38,757 nucleotides of DNA from Caulobacteraceae bacterium (GTDB taxonomy: Bacteria > Pseudomonadota > Alphaproteobacteria > Caulobacterales > Caulobacteraceae), in the NCBI GenBank assembly GCA_947456005.1, contig CANGRP010000002.1, positions 1 to 38,757 on the forward strand. The letters run 5' to 3'. Below are positions 8,324 to 14,583 of the stretch, piece by piece; the stretch's first letter is position 1, and each line of letters begins with the position of its first letter. The position numbers and the translations under genes were made by a program. The notes beneath the pieces are model-generated. The model worked only from the letters and a program-made list of their open reading frames with translations, did not search any database and had not been told where the DNA came from.

Positions 8324-9040
8324 TCAGTACTCGATCTTCACGGGGGCGTCGAAGGACAGCACGTCGGCGTCGGCGCCGTAGGTCGCCCGCACTCGGGCCC
8401 GCCAGGCGGGGCTGAACCAGGCGTCGGCCTTGGCCTTGTCGGCGAAGACGTAGACGCCGCCAAACCGGCCGTCCTCAGCGATGGAGCACCACTTGTGGAC
8501 GAGGCCCGGCGTCGCGGCGTAGGTCGGCGCCGCCTGCTCGAACCCGGCGAGGATGGCGCTCCGTGGCGTTCCGGCCGGGGGCGTGATGCGGACGATGCGG
8601 ATCACCTCGCCGCCCTTGCGCAGATCCGCGGTCCCTGCGGCGGGCCCGTTGATCGCCAGAGGGATCTCGAACCGGGTGACGGAGCGCTCACCCGCCGCCC
8701 CTGCGCTGATCTCCGCCAGAAGGGGACTGGCCAGATAGGCGTCGGCGGCGGCCTTGTCGGTCCAGAGGTAGACACCGCCATACGTCCTCCTGTCCGAGAT
8801 CACGAAGTACTTCGCCCGGAGGCCCGGCGCTTCGGCGTACCTTGGGATCAAGGCCTTGAATCGACCGATGACGATGGGCCGCGGGGCAAAGCCGGGCAGG
8901 TCACGCTCAAGGACCAGGGCGTACAGGTTCCGGCCTGTGCCGAGCTGAGGCGGCGCCGGTTCGGTGCAGGCTGCCGTAGCGCCGAGAATAGTGAAAGCGG
9001 CGAGGGGAAGCAGAACCTTCTCAAGTGTCTTGGTCAGCAT
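8324..9040 (-). CDS. Exported protein with two tandem YdhR-like (dimeric alpha/beta barrel) domains
   Basis: A 238-residue protein with an N-terminal export signal (about 1-25) ending in ...GATAAC. The cysteine could be lipidated, but the -3 position is Thr rather than Leu/Ile, so lipoprotein status is uncertain. The mature part contains two copies of a module of about 95 residues. Each has the pattern PGLxxKxxxIxxxxxxGGVYxxxDKAxADA, seen near residues 75-105 and 185-215. This resembles YdhR-type putative monooxygenases of the ferredoxin-like dimeric barrel fold, normally single-domain and cytoplasmic. I chose ATG 9040 because GGAGA lies seven bases upstream and the signal starts there; the open frame further upstream lacks support. 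A 23-base palindrome lies 92 bases upstream. Confidence 0.78.
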   Translation of the reverse strand: MLTKTLEKVLLPLAAFTILGATAACTEPAPPQLGTGRNLYALVLERDLPGFAPRPIVIGRFKALIPRYAEAPGLRAKYFVISDRRTYGGVYLWTDKAAADAYLASPLLAEISAGAAGERSVTRFEIPLAINGPAAGTADLRKGGEVIRIVRITPPAGTPRSAILAGFEQAAPTYAATPGLVHKWCSIAEDGRFGGVYVFADKAKADAWFSPAWRARVRATYGADADVLSFDAPVKIEY

Positions 9041-9131
9041 GGTCAAGTCTCCAGAGAGTTGGGAAACGGGGTTGTCCGAGGAGAAGACGCTCTCACCTTC
9101 CGCCCGCGCCGACACCGGAGAAGGGTCACTT

Positions 9132-9154
9132 ACGGATGAACTGGATTCATCCGT
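9132..9154. promoter_or_regulatory. Perfect 23-base palindrome, likely operator
   Basis: Arms ACGGATGAA (9132-9140) and TTCATCCGT (9146-9154) flank a five-base spacer. The arms are perfect. It lies in the 236-base gap between the divergent exported YdhR-like gene and the zinc dehydrogenase gene, where a regulator controlling both would bind. The size suits a TetR- or MarR-family dimer. A GANTC site (GATTC, 9144-9148) lies inside it. Confidence 0.6.
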
Positions 9155-9276
9155 TCATGCCTCGGCGGGATCGGGACAGGTGAGTCTGGTTCAACCAAGA
9201 GTAACGAAACTCAAGACTGTGGTCTCGCTGGCGCCGGTTACGCTTGGCTCGCTCCGCTCACCCCAGGGACTTCAAG

Positions 9277-10314
9277 ATGCGCCAGTTGACCTTCATTTCC
9301 CCCGGAAGACTGGAGTGGCGAGAGGTCCCAGCCCCCCGGCTCGAGGCCGACACAGACGCCCTCGTCAAGCCGCTCGTCGTCGCGCGCTGCGACCTGGATC
9401 TCTACATCGCCGCAGGGGTGGTCAACTATCCGGGTCCCTTCGCCTTTGGCCACGAGACCGTGGCCCGGGTCGTAGAGGCTGGACCCCGGTCGGGGGTCGC
9501 GCCCGGCGACATTGTGGTGGTCCCCTTCCAGCTGTCCTGCGGTCGGTGCGGCGCCTGCCGCCGTGGCTGGACCAATAGCTGCGAGGCCTATCCGTTCGGC
9601 GCCGCCTACGGTCTCAAGCCGACCTCCGGCACGGAGTTCGGAGGGGCCCTTTCGGACCTCATGCGCGTGCCATTCGCCGACCACATGCTGGTCCCCCTGC
9701 CCGCGGGGGTGGATCCCGTCGATGCCGCCAGTGTCTCCGACAACATCGCCGACGGCTGGCGCGCCGTAGGCCCGCAACTGGAGGCGCACCCCGGCGCCAG
9801 CGTCCTGGTGGTCGGCGGCCTCGCCCAGAGCGTGGGCCTGTACGCCGCTGGCGCCGCCGTCGCCCTGGGCGCCGGGCGCGTGCTTTACCTGGACGACAAT
9901 CCGGACCGGCGGGCGCGAGCCGAGGCCATGGGGGCCCTGGCAGAACCCCTGGCCCTGGCGGAAGGTCGCCAGCCCGAGGCGCAGTTCGAGATCGTCGTCG
10001 AGGCGGCCGGAGACGCCGACGCCCTGGGTTTCGCCGTAAAGTCCTGCGCGGCGAACGGCTCGCTGACCAGCGTCGCCATCCATCTCGGGGCGACGACCCC
10101 GGTGCCTCTCACCCGAGCCTACTACAAGGGCCTGACACTCCAGACCGGTCGCGTCCATTCCCGACCGACCTTCCCCCTGGCCCTGGCCTGCATGGCTTGC
10201 GGGGATTTCCACCCGGAGCGGGTAACTCACAGAATTCTTCCCTTCTCCCTGGCGGCGGAGGCCATGACGGACCCGGGACCGAAGGTGGTCTTCACCTGCG
10301 ACGACATCCCGTGA
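9277..10314 (+). CDS. Zinc-dependent alcohol dehydrogenase (MDR family)
   Basis: A 345-residue medium-chain dehydrogenase, which should oxidise an alcohol or reduce a carbonyl using NAD(P). Catalytic zinc ligands are visible as Cys in RCDLD and His-Glu in FGHE. The structural zinc site is the CGRCGACRRGWTNSC lobe with four cysteines. A Rossmann-type cofactor segment (VLVVGGLAQSVG) follows in mid-protein; the classic GxGxxG is altered to GGLAQS. ATG 9277 follows AGGGA by seven bases, and an upstream TTG in frame has no ribosome site. The LysR gene begins 57 bases after its stop on the same strand. A palindromic operator lies upstream. The substrate is unknown. Confidence 0.88.
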   Translation: MRQLTFISPGRLEWREVPAPRLEADTDALVKPLVVARCDLDLYIAAGVVNYPGPFAFGHETVARVVEAGPRSGVAPGDIVVVPFQLSCGRCGACRRGWTNSCEAYPFGAAYGLKPTSGTEFGGALSDLMRVPFADHMLVPLPAGVDPVDAASVSDNIADGWRAVGPQLEAHPGASVLVVGGLAQSVGLYAAGAAVALGAGRVLYLDDNPDRRARAEAMGALAEPLALAEGRQPEAQFEIVVEAAGDADALGFAVKSCAANGSLTSVAIHLGATTPVPLTRAYYKGLTLQTGRVHSRPTFPLALACMACGDFHPERVTHRILPFSLAAEAMTDPGPKVVFTCDDIP

Positions 10315-10337
10315 CCAGGCCGGTCACGAAGCCGCGC

Positions 10338-10365
10338 TTGCAAGATCGGCCCGATCCCCTAGCTT
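10338..10365 (+). promoter_or_regulatory. Putative promoter of LysR gene 2 (leaderless)
   Basis: TTGCAA (10338-10343) and TAGCTT (10360-10365) are separated by 16 bases, with the expected start of transcription at or next to the ATG at 10372. The spacer contains the small palindrome GATCG-GCC-CGATC (10344-10356), a possible operator. No Shine-Dalgarno sequence precedes the ATG. Confidence 0.4.
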
Positions 10366-10371
10366 TTCGAG

Positions 10372-11292
10372 ATGACCGGGAAGCCCCCTCCGTCCCTGGC
10401 TGCGCTCCGCGCCTTCGCCGCCGCCGGACGGCTGCAGAGCCTTCGGGACGCCGCCCGGGAGCTGAACGTCACGGCTTCGGCGGTCAGTCACCATGTGCGC
10501 GCGCTGGAGGACTGGCTCAACGCCCCCCTGTTCCTCAGGTCGACCCGACAGGTCCGGCTCACCGAGCAGGGTCGTCGTTTGTCGGACCGGCTCAACCGGG
10601 TTTTCACCGAGATCGACCTGGCCCTGACCGAGGCGAAGGGCGCTGCAGGGCCCTCGGTGATCCGGGTCAGCGCCCTGCCCCTCTTCACGTCGGCCTACCT
10701 GATCCCCCGGCTGGCCCGGTTCGAGACCCGGTTCCCAGATGTCTCGATCGAGATCGAGACCAGCCACCGGGTGGTGGACTTCGATTTCGAGGCCGTGGAC
10801 GTGGCGATCCGCAATACCGGGCGACCCACACCGGGTCTGACGGCTCACAAGCTCATGGACCTGCGCACAGTCCCCCTATGTGCGCCCGCCCTGGCTGCGG
10901 AGCTCCGGTCTCCGAAGGACCTGGAACGCGCCACCCTGATCCATATCGCCAGTCGCCCGCGGGGCTGGTCGGAATGGATGGCGGCGCAAGGCCTGTCCGG
11001 CCAGGAGGGACGGTCTGGCGTGATGGTGGACACCCTGCCGGCGGCCCTCGACCTCGCGGCCCATGGCCGCGGGGTGGCCCTGGGCATGACCCCAATCGTC
11101 TGGGACGCCCCGCAGATGCAGGGGCTGATTGTTCCTTTTCCGTCGGTCCCGGTCAGCGCCGGCGCTTACTTTCTTGTGCACAGGCGGCAGGACCGGACCC
11201 ACGAGACCATACAGGCCTTCGTCCGCTGGCTTCGTCAGGAGGTGCGCTCCGACGCCACACGCTTCGCCCGGCAGGGGATGGCCGCCCGCTGA
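10372..11292 (+). CDS. LysR-family transcriptional regulator 2 (GcvA-like)
   Basis: A 306-residue LysR regulator. The helix-turn-helix is at about 5-62, with LRAFAAAGRLQSLRDAA and ASAVSHHVRALE resembling the GcvA/AmpR subgroup. The effector-binding domain follows. Length and architecture are normal. It lies between the zinc dehydrogenase (57 bases upstream) and a hotdog thioesterase (37 bases downstream), all on one strand, so it may be part of a small catabolic unit and control its neighbours. The start codon lacks a ribosome site but sits just after a -10-like element, suggesting leaderless translation. The effector is unknown. Confidence 0.92.
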   Translation: MTGKPPPSLAALRAFAAAGRLQSLRDAARELNVTASAVSHHVRALEDWLNAPLFLRSTRQVRLTEQGRRLSDRLNRVFTEIDLALTEAKGAAGPSVIRVSALPLFTSAYLIPRLARFETRFPDVSIEIETSHRVVDFDFEAVDVAIRNTGRPTPGLTAHKLMDLRTVPLCAPALAAELRSPKDLERATLIHIASRPRGWSEWMAAQGLSGQEGRSGVMVDTLPAALDLAAHGRGVALGMTPIVWDAPQMQGLIVPFPSVPVSAGAYFLVHRRQDRTHETIQAFVRWLRQEVRSDATRFARQGMAAR

Positions 11293-11329
11293 CCTTAGCC
11301 GGCGCGCGCCAGTGAGGAAGGAGCTGAAG

Positions 11330-11755
11330 ATGGGCTCAATGACAGACGAGATCCCCGAGGGCTTTGGCCCGATCCTGCGCAGCAGCCCGGTGCTGGAGGC
11401 GCTCGGCGGCTTTATGAGCCGGGGCGAGGGCCCCGACCTGGAGGTCGGTCTGATGGTCGGCCCCCACCACCTCAATGCCCGGGGCGGCCTGCATGGCGGG
11501 GTGATCGCCACCCTGCTGGACGTCGCGACGGGCTACATGCTGGTCGCCCGGTCCGGCGGGAAGCGCCGGGTCACCGCGCGCCTGACCGTCGACTACAGGT
11601 CGGGCGCAGCGCCGGGCGAGTGGCTCCAGGTCTATCTCGACCGGGCGGAGGAGGACGGCCGGAAGACCCTGGCGCACGCCCGCCTCATGTCAGGCGAGCG
11701 TCTGGTGGCCGAGGCGAACGTCCTCTTCATCGACGCGGCGCCTGCACGAGATTGA
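11330..11755 (+). CDS. PaaI-type hotdog-fold thioesterase
   Basis: A 141-residue acyl-CoA thioesterase-like protein. The motif NARGGLHGGVIATLLD is the PaaI/YigI-type signature: an HGG turn followed by the catalytic Asp/Glu helix. The beta-sheet segment RLTVDYRSGA comes after it. The length is normal for a one-domain hotdog protein, which works as a dimer or tetramer. The start at 11330 follows GGAAGGAG closely; ATG 11339 is an alternative. It probably clears a CoA-ester in the degradation step served by the neighbouring dehydrogenase, but the substrate is not determined. Confidence 0.87.
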   Translation: MGSMTDEIPEGFGPILRSSPVLEALGGFMSRGEGPDLEVGLMVGPHHLNARGGLHGGVIATLLDVATGYMLVARSGGKRRVTARLTVDYRSGAAPGEWLQVYLDRAEEDGRKTLAHARLMSGERLVAEANVLFIDAAPARD

Positions 11756-11778
11756 GGGCGCCGCGCCCACTGGACCGG

Positions 11779-13227
11779 TCAGGCGTCTGAAGGGGCCCAG
11801 TTGCCGTGGAAGCCCGGGGGAATCCGGTGGGGGATTCGGATGGAGGCCTGGGGCGGTCCTTCGAAGTCGTCGGCGTTGAGGATGACGAAGTCGGTCGCCT
11901 CGTTGGGGAGATCCACCACATAGCCCATCAGCCAGCCGTCATCCTCGGTCCGGGCGGTCGGGCGCGGAACAAAGACAAACTCCCCGGGCATGCGGCCCGG
12001 CCCGAAGTCATGAACCTGCCGGGTCAATGTCTCCAGGTCATGCTTGAACAGTCTGGTCTGGCTGGGCGCGGCGGCGTCGAACCCCGCCGGGAGGGCCATG
12101 GTGTAGGCATAGCGATAGGACTTGCCGAGCCGGGTCTCGTTGGGCCGCGGGAACTCCTGGCCATCCGGGTCCATCACCTGCCGGTGCACGGAGCGGGCGA
12201 CGGGGTCGAGGGTCCAGCGTTCGAAGGGCGTGGAGCTCGATGCGGGCCCTTCGACCCGGTCGCCGTCGAACATGGTGTCATGGGCGCAGACATCCAGGAT
12301 GACCTTGCCGTCGTCGGTCTCGTAGCCGTTGCAGGGGTGGAAGACATAGCACGGGGCGACATTGCACCAGATGACATCGTCTGCGGTCCCCGTCTTCGGC
12401 AGCAGCCCCACCCGGGCCTGATGACCCGGGTTCCAGCGATAGGGGAAGCGGTCACCCGCCAGGAGGGTTTTCATGGAAAAGGTCACGGGCAGGTCGAGGA
12501 TGATCACATAGTTCCGGGTGATCATGCAGTCGTGGATCGAGGGGCCATTGCGGACCGGGATGGACAGCTCCCGCGTCACCCGGCCCTCCGGGCTGAGCAC
12601 CACGTGGCGAACGGCGTTCGGGTTGTTGCCTTCATAGCAGATGGCGTGCATCTCCCCCGTATCGGGGTCGCGATGCGGGTGGGCCGTGAACCCGCCCTGG
12701 AGCGTCCCGCCAAACGGGTCATGAGCCAGGGTCTGGAGATTGTCGTCCAGGCGAACGGGATAGGCCCCGGCCTCCACAAGCGCCCAGATAGCGCCGGCAT
12801 GGCCCAGGACATTGGTGTTCACCGTATCACCCAGTCCGTTGCGGGGGCCGGGCGCCTCAGGCTCGCCCAGGGCCTGGGAGACGCCCCGCGAGCGGATCCA
12901 GCGGTTCCGGTACCAAAGGGCCTTGCCATCCTTCAGGCGCACGCCGTGCACCATGCCGTCGCCTGTGAACCAGTGATAGGTGGCCGGGCTGGCCGGGCTG
13001 GCCGGGTTGGGTCCGATCCGCATGTAGCGGCCATCCAGCTCCGGCGGGATGGATCCGGTGACCTCCAGGGTCTCCAGGGTCAGCTCGGCCTCCATCGGTT
13101 TATGGACGCCCTCAAGGTAGGGATTGGAGACCTTCCGGCTCGCCAGGCGTGATCGATTGAAGCCAGCGACGGCGACGATGCCCTTGGTGACCGTGGCGCG
13201 GATCGCGGTTTCGATGGGACTGGACAT
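11779..13227 (-). CDS. Carotenoid/lignostilbene cleavage oxygenase (RPE65 family)
   Basis: A 482-residue seven-bladed beta-propeller dioxygenase, which cleaves a C=C bond in carotenoids, apocarotenoids or stilbenes using Fe(II). All four iron-binding histidines are visible: His183 in TAHPH, His232 in SIHD, His297 in VFHP and His474 in GFHGNW near the C-terminus. The enzyme therefore looks intact and full length. A nine-base tandem repeat at 12981-13007 adds a short Pro-Ala-Ser stretch near residue 75-82. It has a good promoter, with an operator-like palindrome over the -10. Whether it acts on carotenoids or on lignin-type stilbenes cannot be decided from sequence alone. Confidence 0.92.
   Translation of the reverse strand: MSSPIETAIRATVTKGIVAVAGFNRSRLASRKVSNPYLEGVHKPMEAELTLETLEVTGSIPPELDGRYMRIGPNPASPASPATYHWFTGDGMVHGVRLKDGKALWYRNRWIRSRGVSQALGEPEAPGPRNGLGDTVNTNVLGHAGAIWALVEAGAYPVRLDDNLQTLAHDPFGGTLQGGFTAHPHRDPDTGEMHAICYEGNNPNAVRHVVLSPEGRVTRELSIPVRNGPSIHDCMITRNYVIILDLPVTFSMKTLLAGDRFPYRWNPGHQARVGLLPKTGTADDVIWCNVAPCYVFHPCNGYETDDGKVILDVCAHDTMFDGDRVEGPASSSTPFERWTLDPVARSVHRQVMDPDGQEFPRPNETRLGKSYRYAYTMALPAGFDAAAPSQTRLFKHDLETLTRQVHDFGPGRMPGEFVFVPRPTARTEDDGWLMGYVVDLPNEATDFVILNADDFEGPPQASIRIPHRIPPGFHGNWAPSDA
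12981..13007. repeat. Nine-base tandem repeat, three copies, inside the carotenoid oxygenase gene
   Basis: TGGCCGGGC occurs three times in tandem, with the last copy ending GGT in part. On the coding strand it encodes a repeated Ala-Ser-Pro type unit (NPASPASPA). Copy number may vary without shifting the frame. Confidence 0.7.
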
Positions 13228-13261
13228 GACGGGCGGCTCCTGCGGTGTGGAGGTTAGAAAT

Positions 13262-13279
13262 CTTACTTTGTAAATTTAC
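13262..13279. promoter_or_regulatory. Operator-like palindromes over the carotenoid oxygenase promoter
   Basis: Two overlapping inverted repeats share the GTAA half-site: TTAC-TTT-GTAA (13263-13273) and the perfect GTAAATTTAC (13270-13279). They overlap the -10 element of the carotenoid oxygenase promoter, a repressor-type position. CTTACnnTGTA (13262-13272) recurs at 22939-22949. Confidence 0.5.
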
Positions 13280-13301
13280 GATTGCCTCGCCGTGCTGTCA
13301 A
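13273..13301 (-). promoter_or_regulatory. Sigma-70-type promoter of the carotenoid oxygenase gene
   Basis: On the minus strand, a perfect TTGACA -35 (13301-13296) is followed by a 17-base spacer and TAAATT (13278-13273, four of six bases). The predicted start is near 13266, leaving a leader of about 38 bases. Confidence 0.65.
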
Positions 13302-13568
13302 GCGGAGCCTCATCGTTCTGGGGGAAGGACGACGGCCCTTCCGGGTCTACCCCCGGCAGGATCGCCTGCACCCTGGAGGCCACAGCCGGCGCAAGGGCGC
13401 GAAGTCGCAGCGCACTCTGTGCTCACCTTCATAGATTCGAGCGAAGACGCAGGGACGAGGCCCGGTAACGCCGGATGGGACGAACCCGAACGTCGAGTGA
13501 ACAAACAGCTCTTATTCCAGGCGCGCTGTCTGCCCCCTAGATAAGGGGCCAGGCACGGGAGATCGGCT
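13302..13568. other. Intergenic stretch upstream of the alkyltransferase-like gene
   Basis: This is the remainder of a 341-base gene-free gap. Open frames of about 100 codons cross it on both strands, but their translations are low-complexity and resemble nothing. I see no RNA gene. A GANTC site (GATTC) lies near 13434, and CCCCTAGATAAGGGG near 13536 is a short inverted repeat just upstream of the next gene. Confidence 0.5.
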
Positions 13569-14078
13569 ATGGCGAAACGGAAATCGGCCCTGGAACACCT
13601 CGCAGGCGGAAGGACGCCGCACATCATTCACCACATCCCCCCCGGGGCCCCCGGCTACCGTGAGGCCAACGGCGGGGCCATGGTGGTGTCCAGTCCCGCG
13701 GAAGTGGATTCACTGGTCCGACGCTTACAACCGGGCGAACTGATCACCCTGTCGGACCTTCGCTCGGCGCTCGCGCGCCGCCATCAGGTCGCCGTCGCCT
13801 GCCCGGTCTCAACAGCGATCTTCCTGAACATGGCCGCCAGAGCGGCTGAAGAGAGGCGCCATCACGGGGAGGACCTGGCGCAACTCACCCCCTGGTGGCG
13901 CGTGCTGAAGACGGGCGGCTTCCTTAATCCGAAGTTTCCTGGGGGCGTGGAGTTCCAGGCGGCCCGGCTGGCGTCCGAAGGCGTCACGGCCTCGCCCTTG
14001 CGCCGGAGCCTCGCTGTCTTTGACTTCGAGACCCGACGACCTGAGGATGGGCTTGAGACTCGCCTTCCCGTCGACTGA
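13569..14078 (+). CDS. MGMT-like (alkyltransferase-like) family protein
   Basis: A 169-residue protein with the DNA-binding half of the O6-alkylguanine alkyltransferase fold. LQPGELITLSDLRSALARR (53-71) matches the recognition-helix region, and TPWWRVLKTGGFLNPKFPGG (107-126) matches the area after the active site. The reactive PCHRV cysteine is absent, with Trp-Trp in its place, as in alkyltransferase-like proteins that bind damage without repairing it. The only cysteine is Cys78, at a different position. I recall a widespread bacterial group annotated simply as MGMT-family with this same core. The gene is preceded by GGGAG and is monocistronic. A role in DNA damage sensing is inferred from the fold. 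Confidence 0.72.
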   Translation: MAKRKSALEHLAGGRTPHIIHHIPPGAPGYREANGGAMVVSSPAEVDSLVRRLQPGELITLSDLRSALARRHQVAVACPVSTAIFLNMAARAAEERRHHGEDLAQLTPWWRVLKTGGFLNPKFPGGVEFQAARLASEGVTASPLRRSLAVFDFETRRPEDGLETRLPVD

Positions 14079-14090
14079 CGCCCGGAACCA

Positions 14091-14106
14091 GCCCGCCTGA
14101 GCGGGC
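14091..14106. terminator. Hairpin between convergent genes
   Basis: GCCCGC (14091-14096) and GCGGGC (14101-14106) enclose CTGA. It lies in the 35-base gap between two convergent genes and could stop transcription from either side. It lacks a T-run, so it is at best a weak or factor-assisted terminator. Confidence 0.35.
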
Positions 14107-14113
14107 CGGATGA

Positions 14114-14494
14114 TCAGCCCGCCTCCGCCGACAACCCCATGCGATTGCCCTCGCTGTCCTCGATCTCGGCGATGAAGCCCGCCTCTCCGGCATGGGTCTT
14201 CGGGTAGAGGATCCGTCCGCCCGCAGCCTCGGCCCGGGCCAGCACGGCGTCGATGTCAGCGACATCCAGATAGAGGATCGGGCCCGACTTTCCAGGGACG
14301 TAGACGTCACCGCAGGCAAGGGCGAGGCTGGCGCCGGTCGCGCCCGCCCACCGGGTCGCAAAGGCCATGTCATAGCCATCCACCTTCCGCCGTTCGAACT
14401 CCAGCCCCAGGACCCCGGAGTAGAACCTGAGGGCCCGGTCCATGTTGGTCACCGGGATCTCTGCATGCACGACTGGATTGGCGGGAACGACCAT
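14114..14494 (-). CDS. VOC-family (glyoxalase/bleomycin-resistance fold) protein
   Basis: A 126-residue single VOC domain. It shows the typical opening EIPVTNMDRALRFYSGVLG and the second-half motif YLDVADIDAVLARAEAAGG, ending with FIAEIEDSEGNRMGL, which is the usual metal-ligand region. Family members are metal-dependent lyases, isomerases, dioxygenases or binding proteins, and nothing here selects one. The start at 14494 gives the normal N-terminus. An open frame extends far upstream but is antisense or out-of-frame material of the next gene. It is separate from the MFS gene, whose stop is 89 bases upstream on the same strand. Confidence 0.83.
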   Translation of the reverse strand: MVVPANPVVHAEIPVTNMDRALRFYSGVLGLEFERRKVDGYDMAFATRWAGATGASLALACGDVYVPGKSGPILYLDVADIDAVLARAEAAGGRILYPKTHAGEAGFIAEIEDSEGNRMGLSAEAG

Positions 14495-14583
14495 GAAGGG
14501 CAAATGGGCCCCTCCCCCGGGCCCTGCAACCCCGTGGACCTGGTGACGAGGCCGATCCGGAGGACCGGCTCGGCCCGCGGACC

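Noticed and set aside
11806-13152. Long open frame (448 codons) antisense to the carotenoid oxygenase
   Set aside because: It mirrors the GC-rich codon bias of a gene with all four iron histidines on the other strand; its translation is Gly/Val/His-rich and resembles no family.
13245-13627. Small ORFs of about 100 codons in the 341-base gap
   Set aside because: They overlap a good promoter and a neighbouring gene, have no ribosome site and have unstructured translations.
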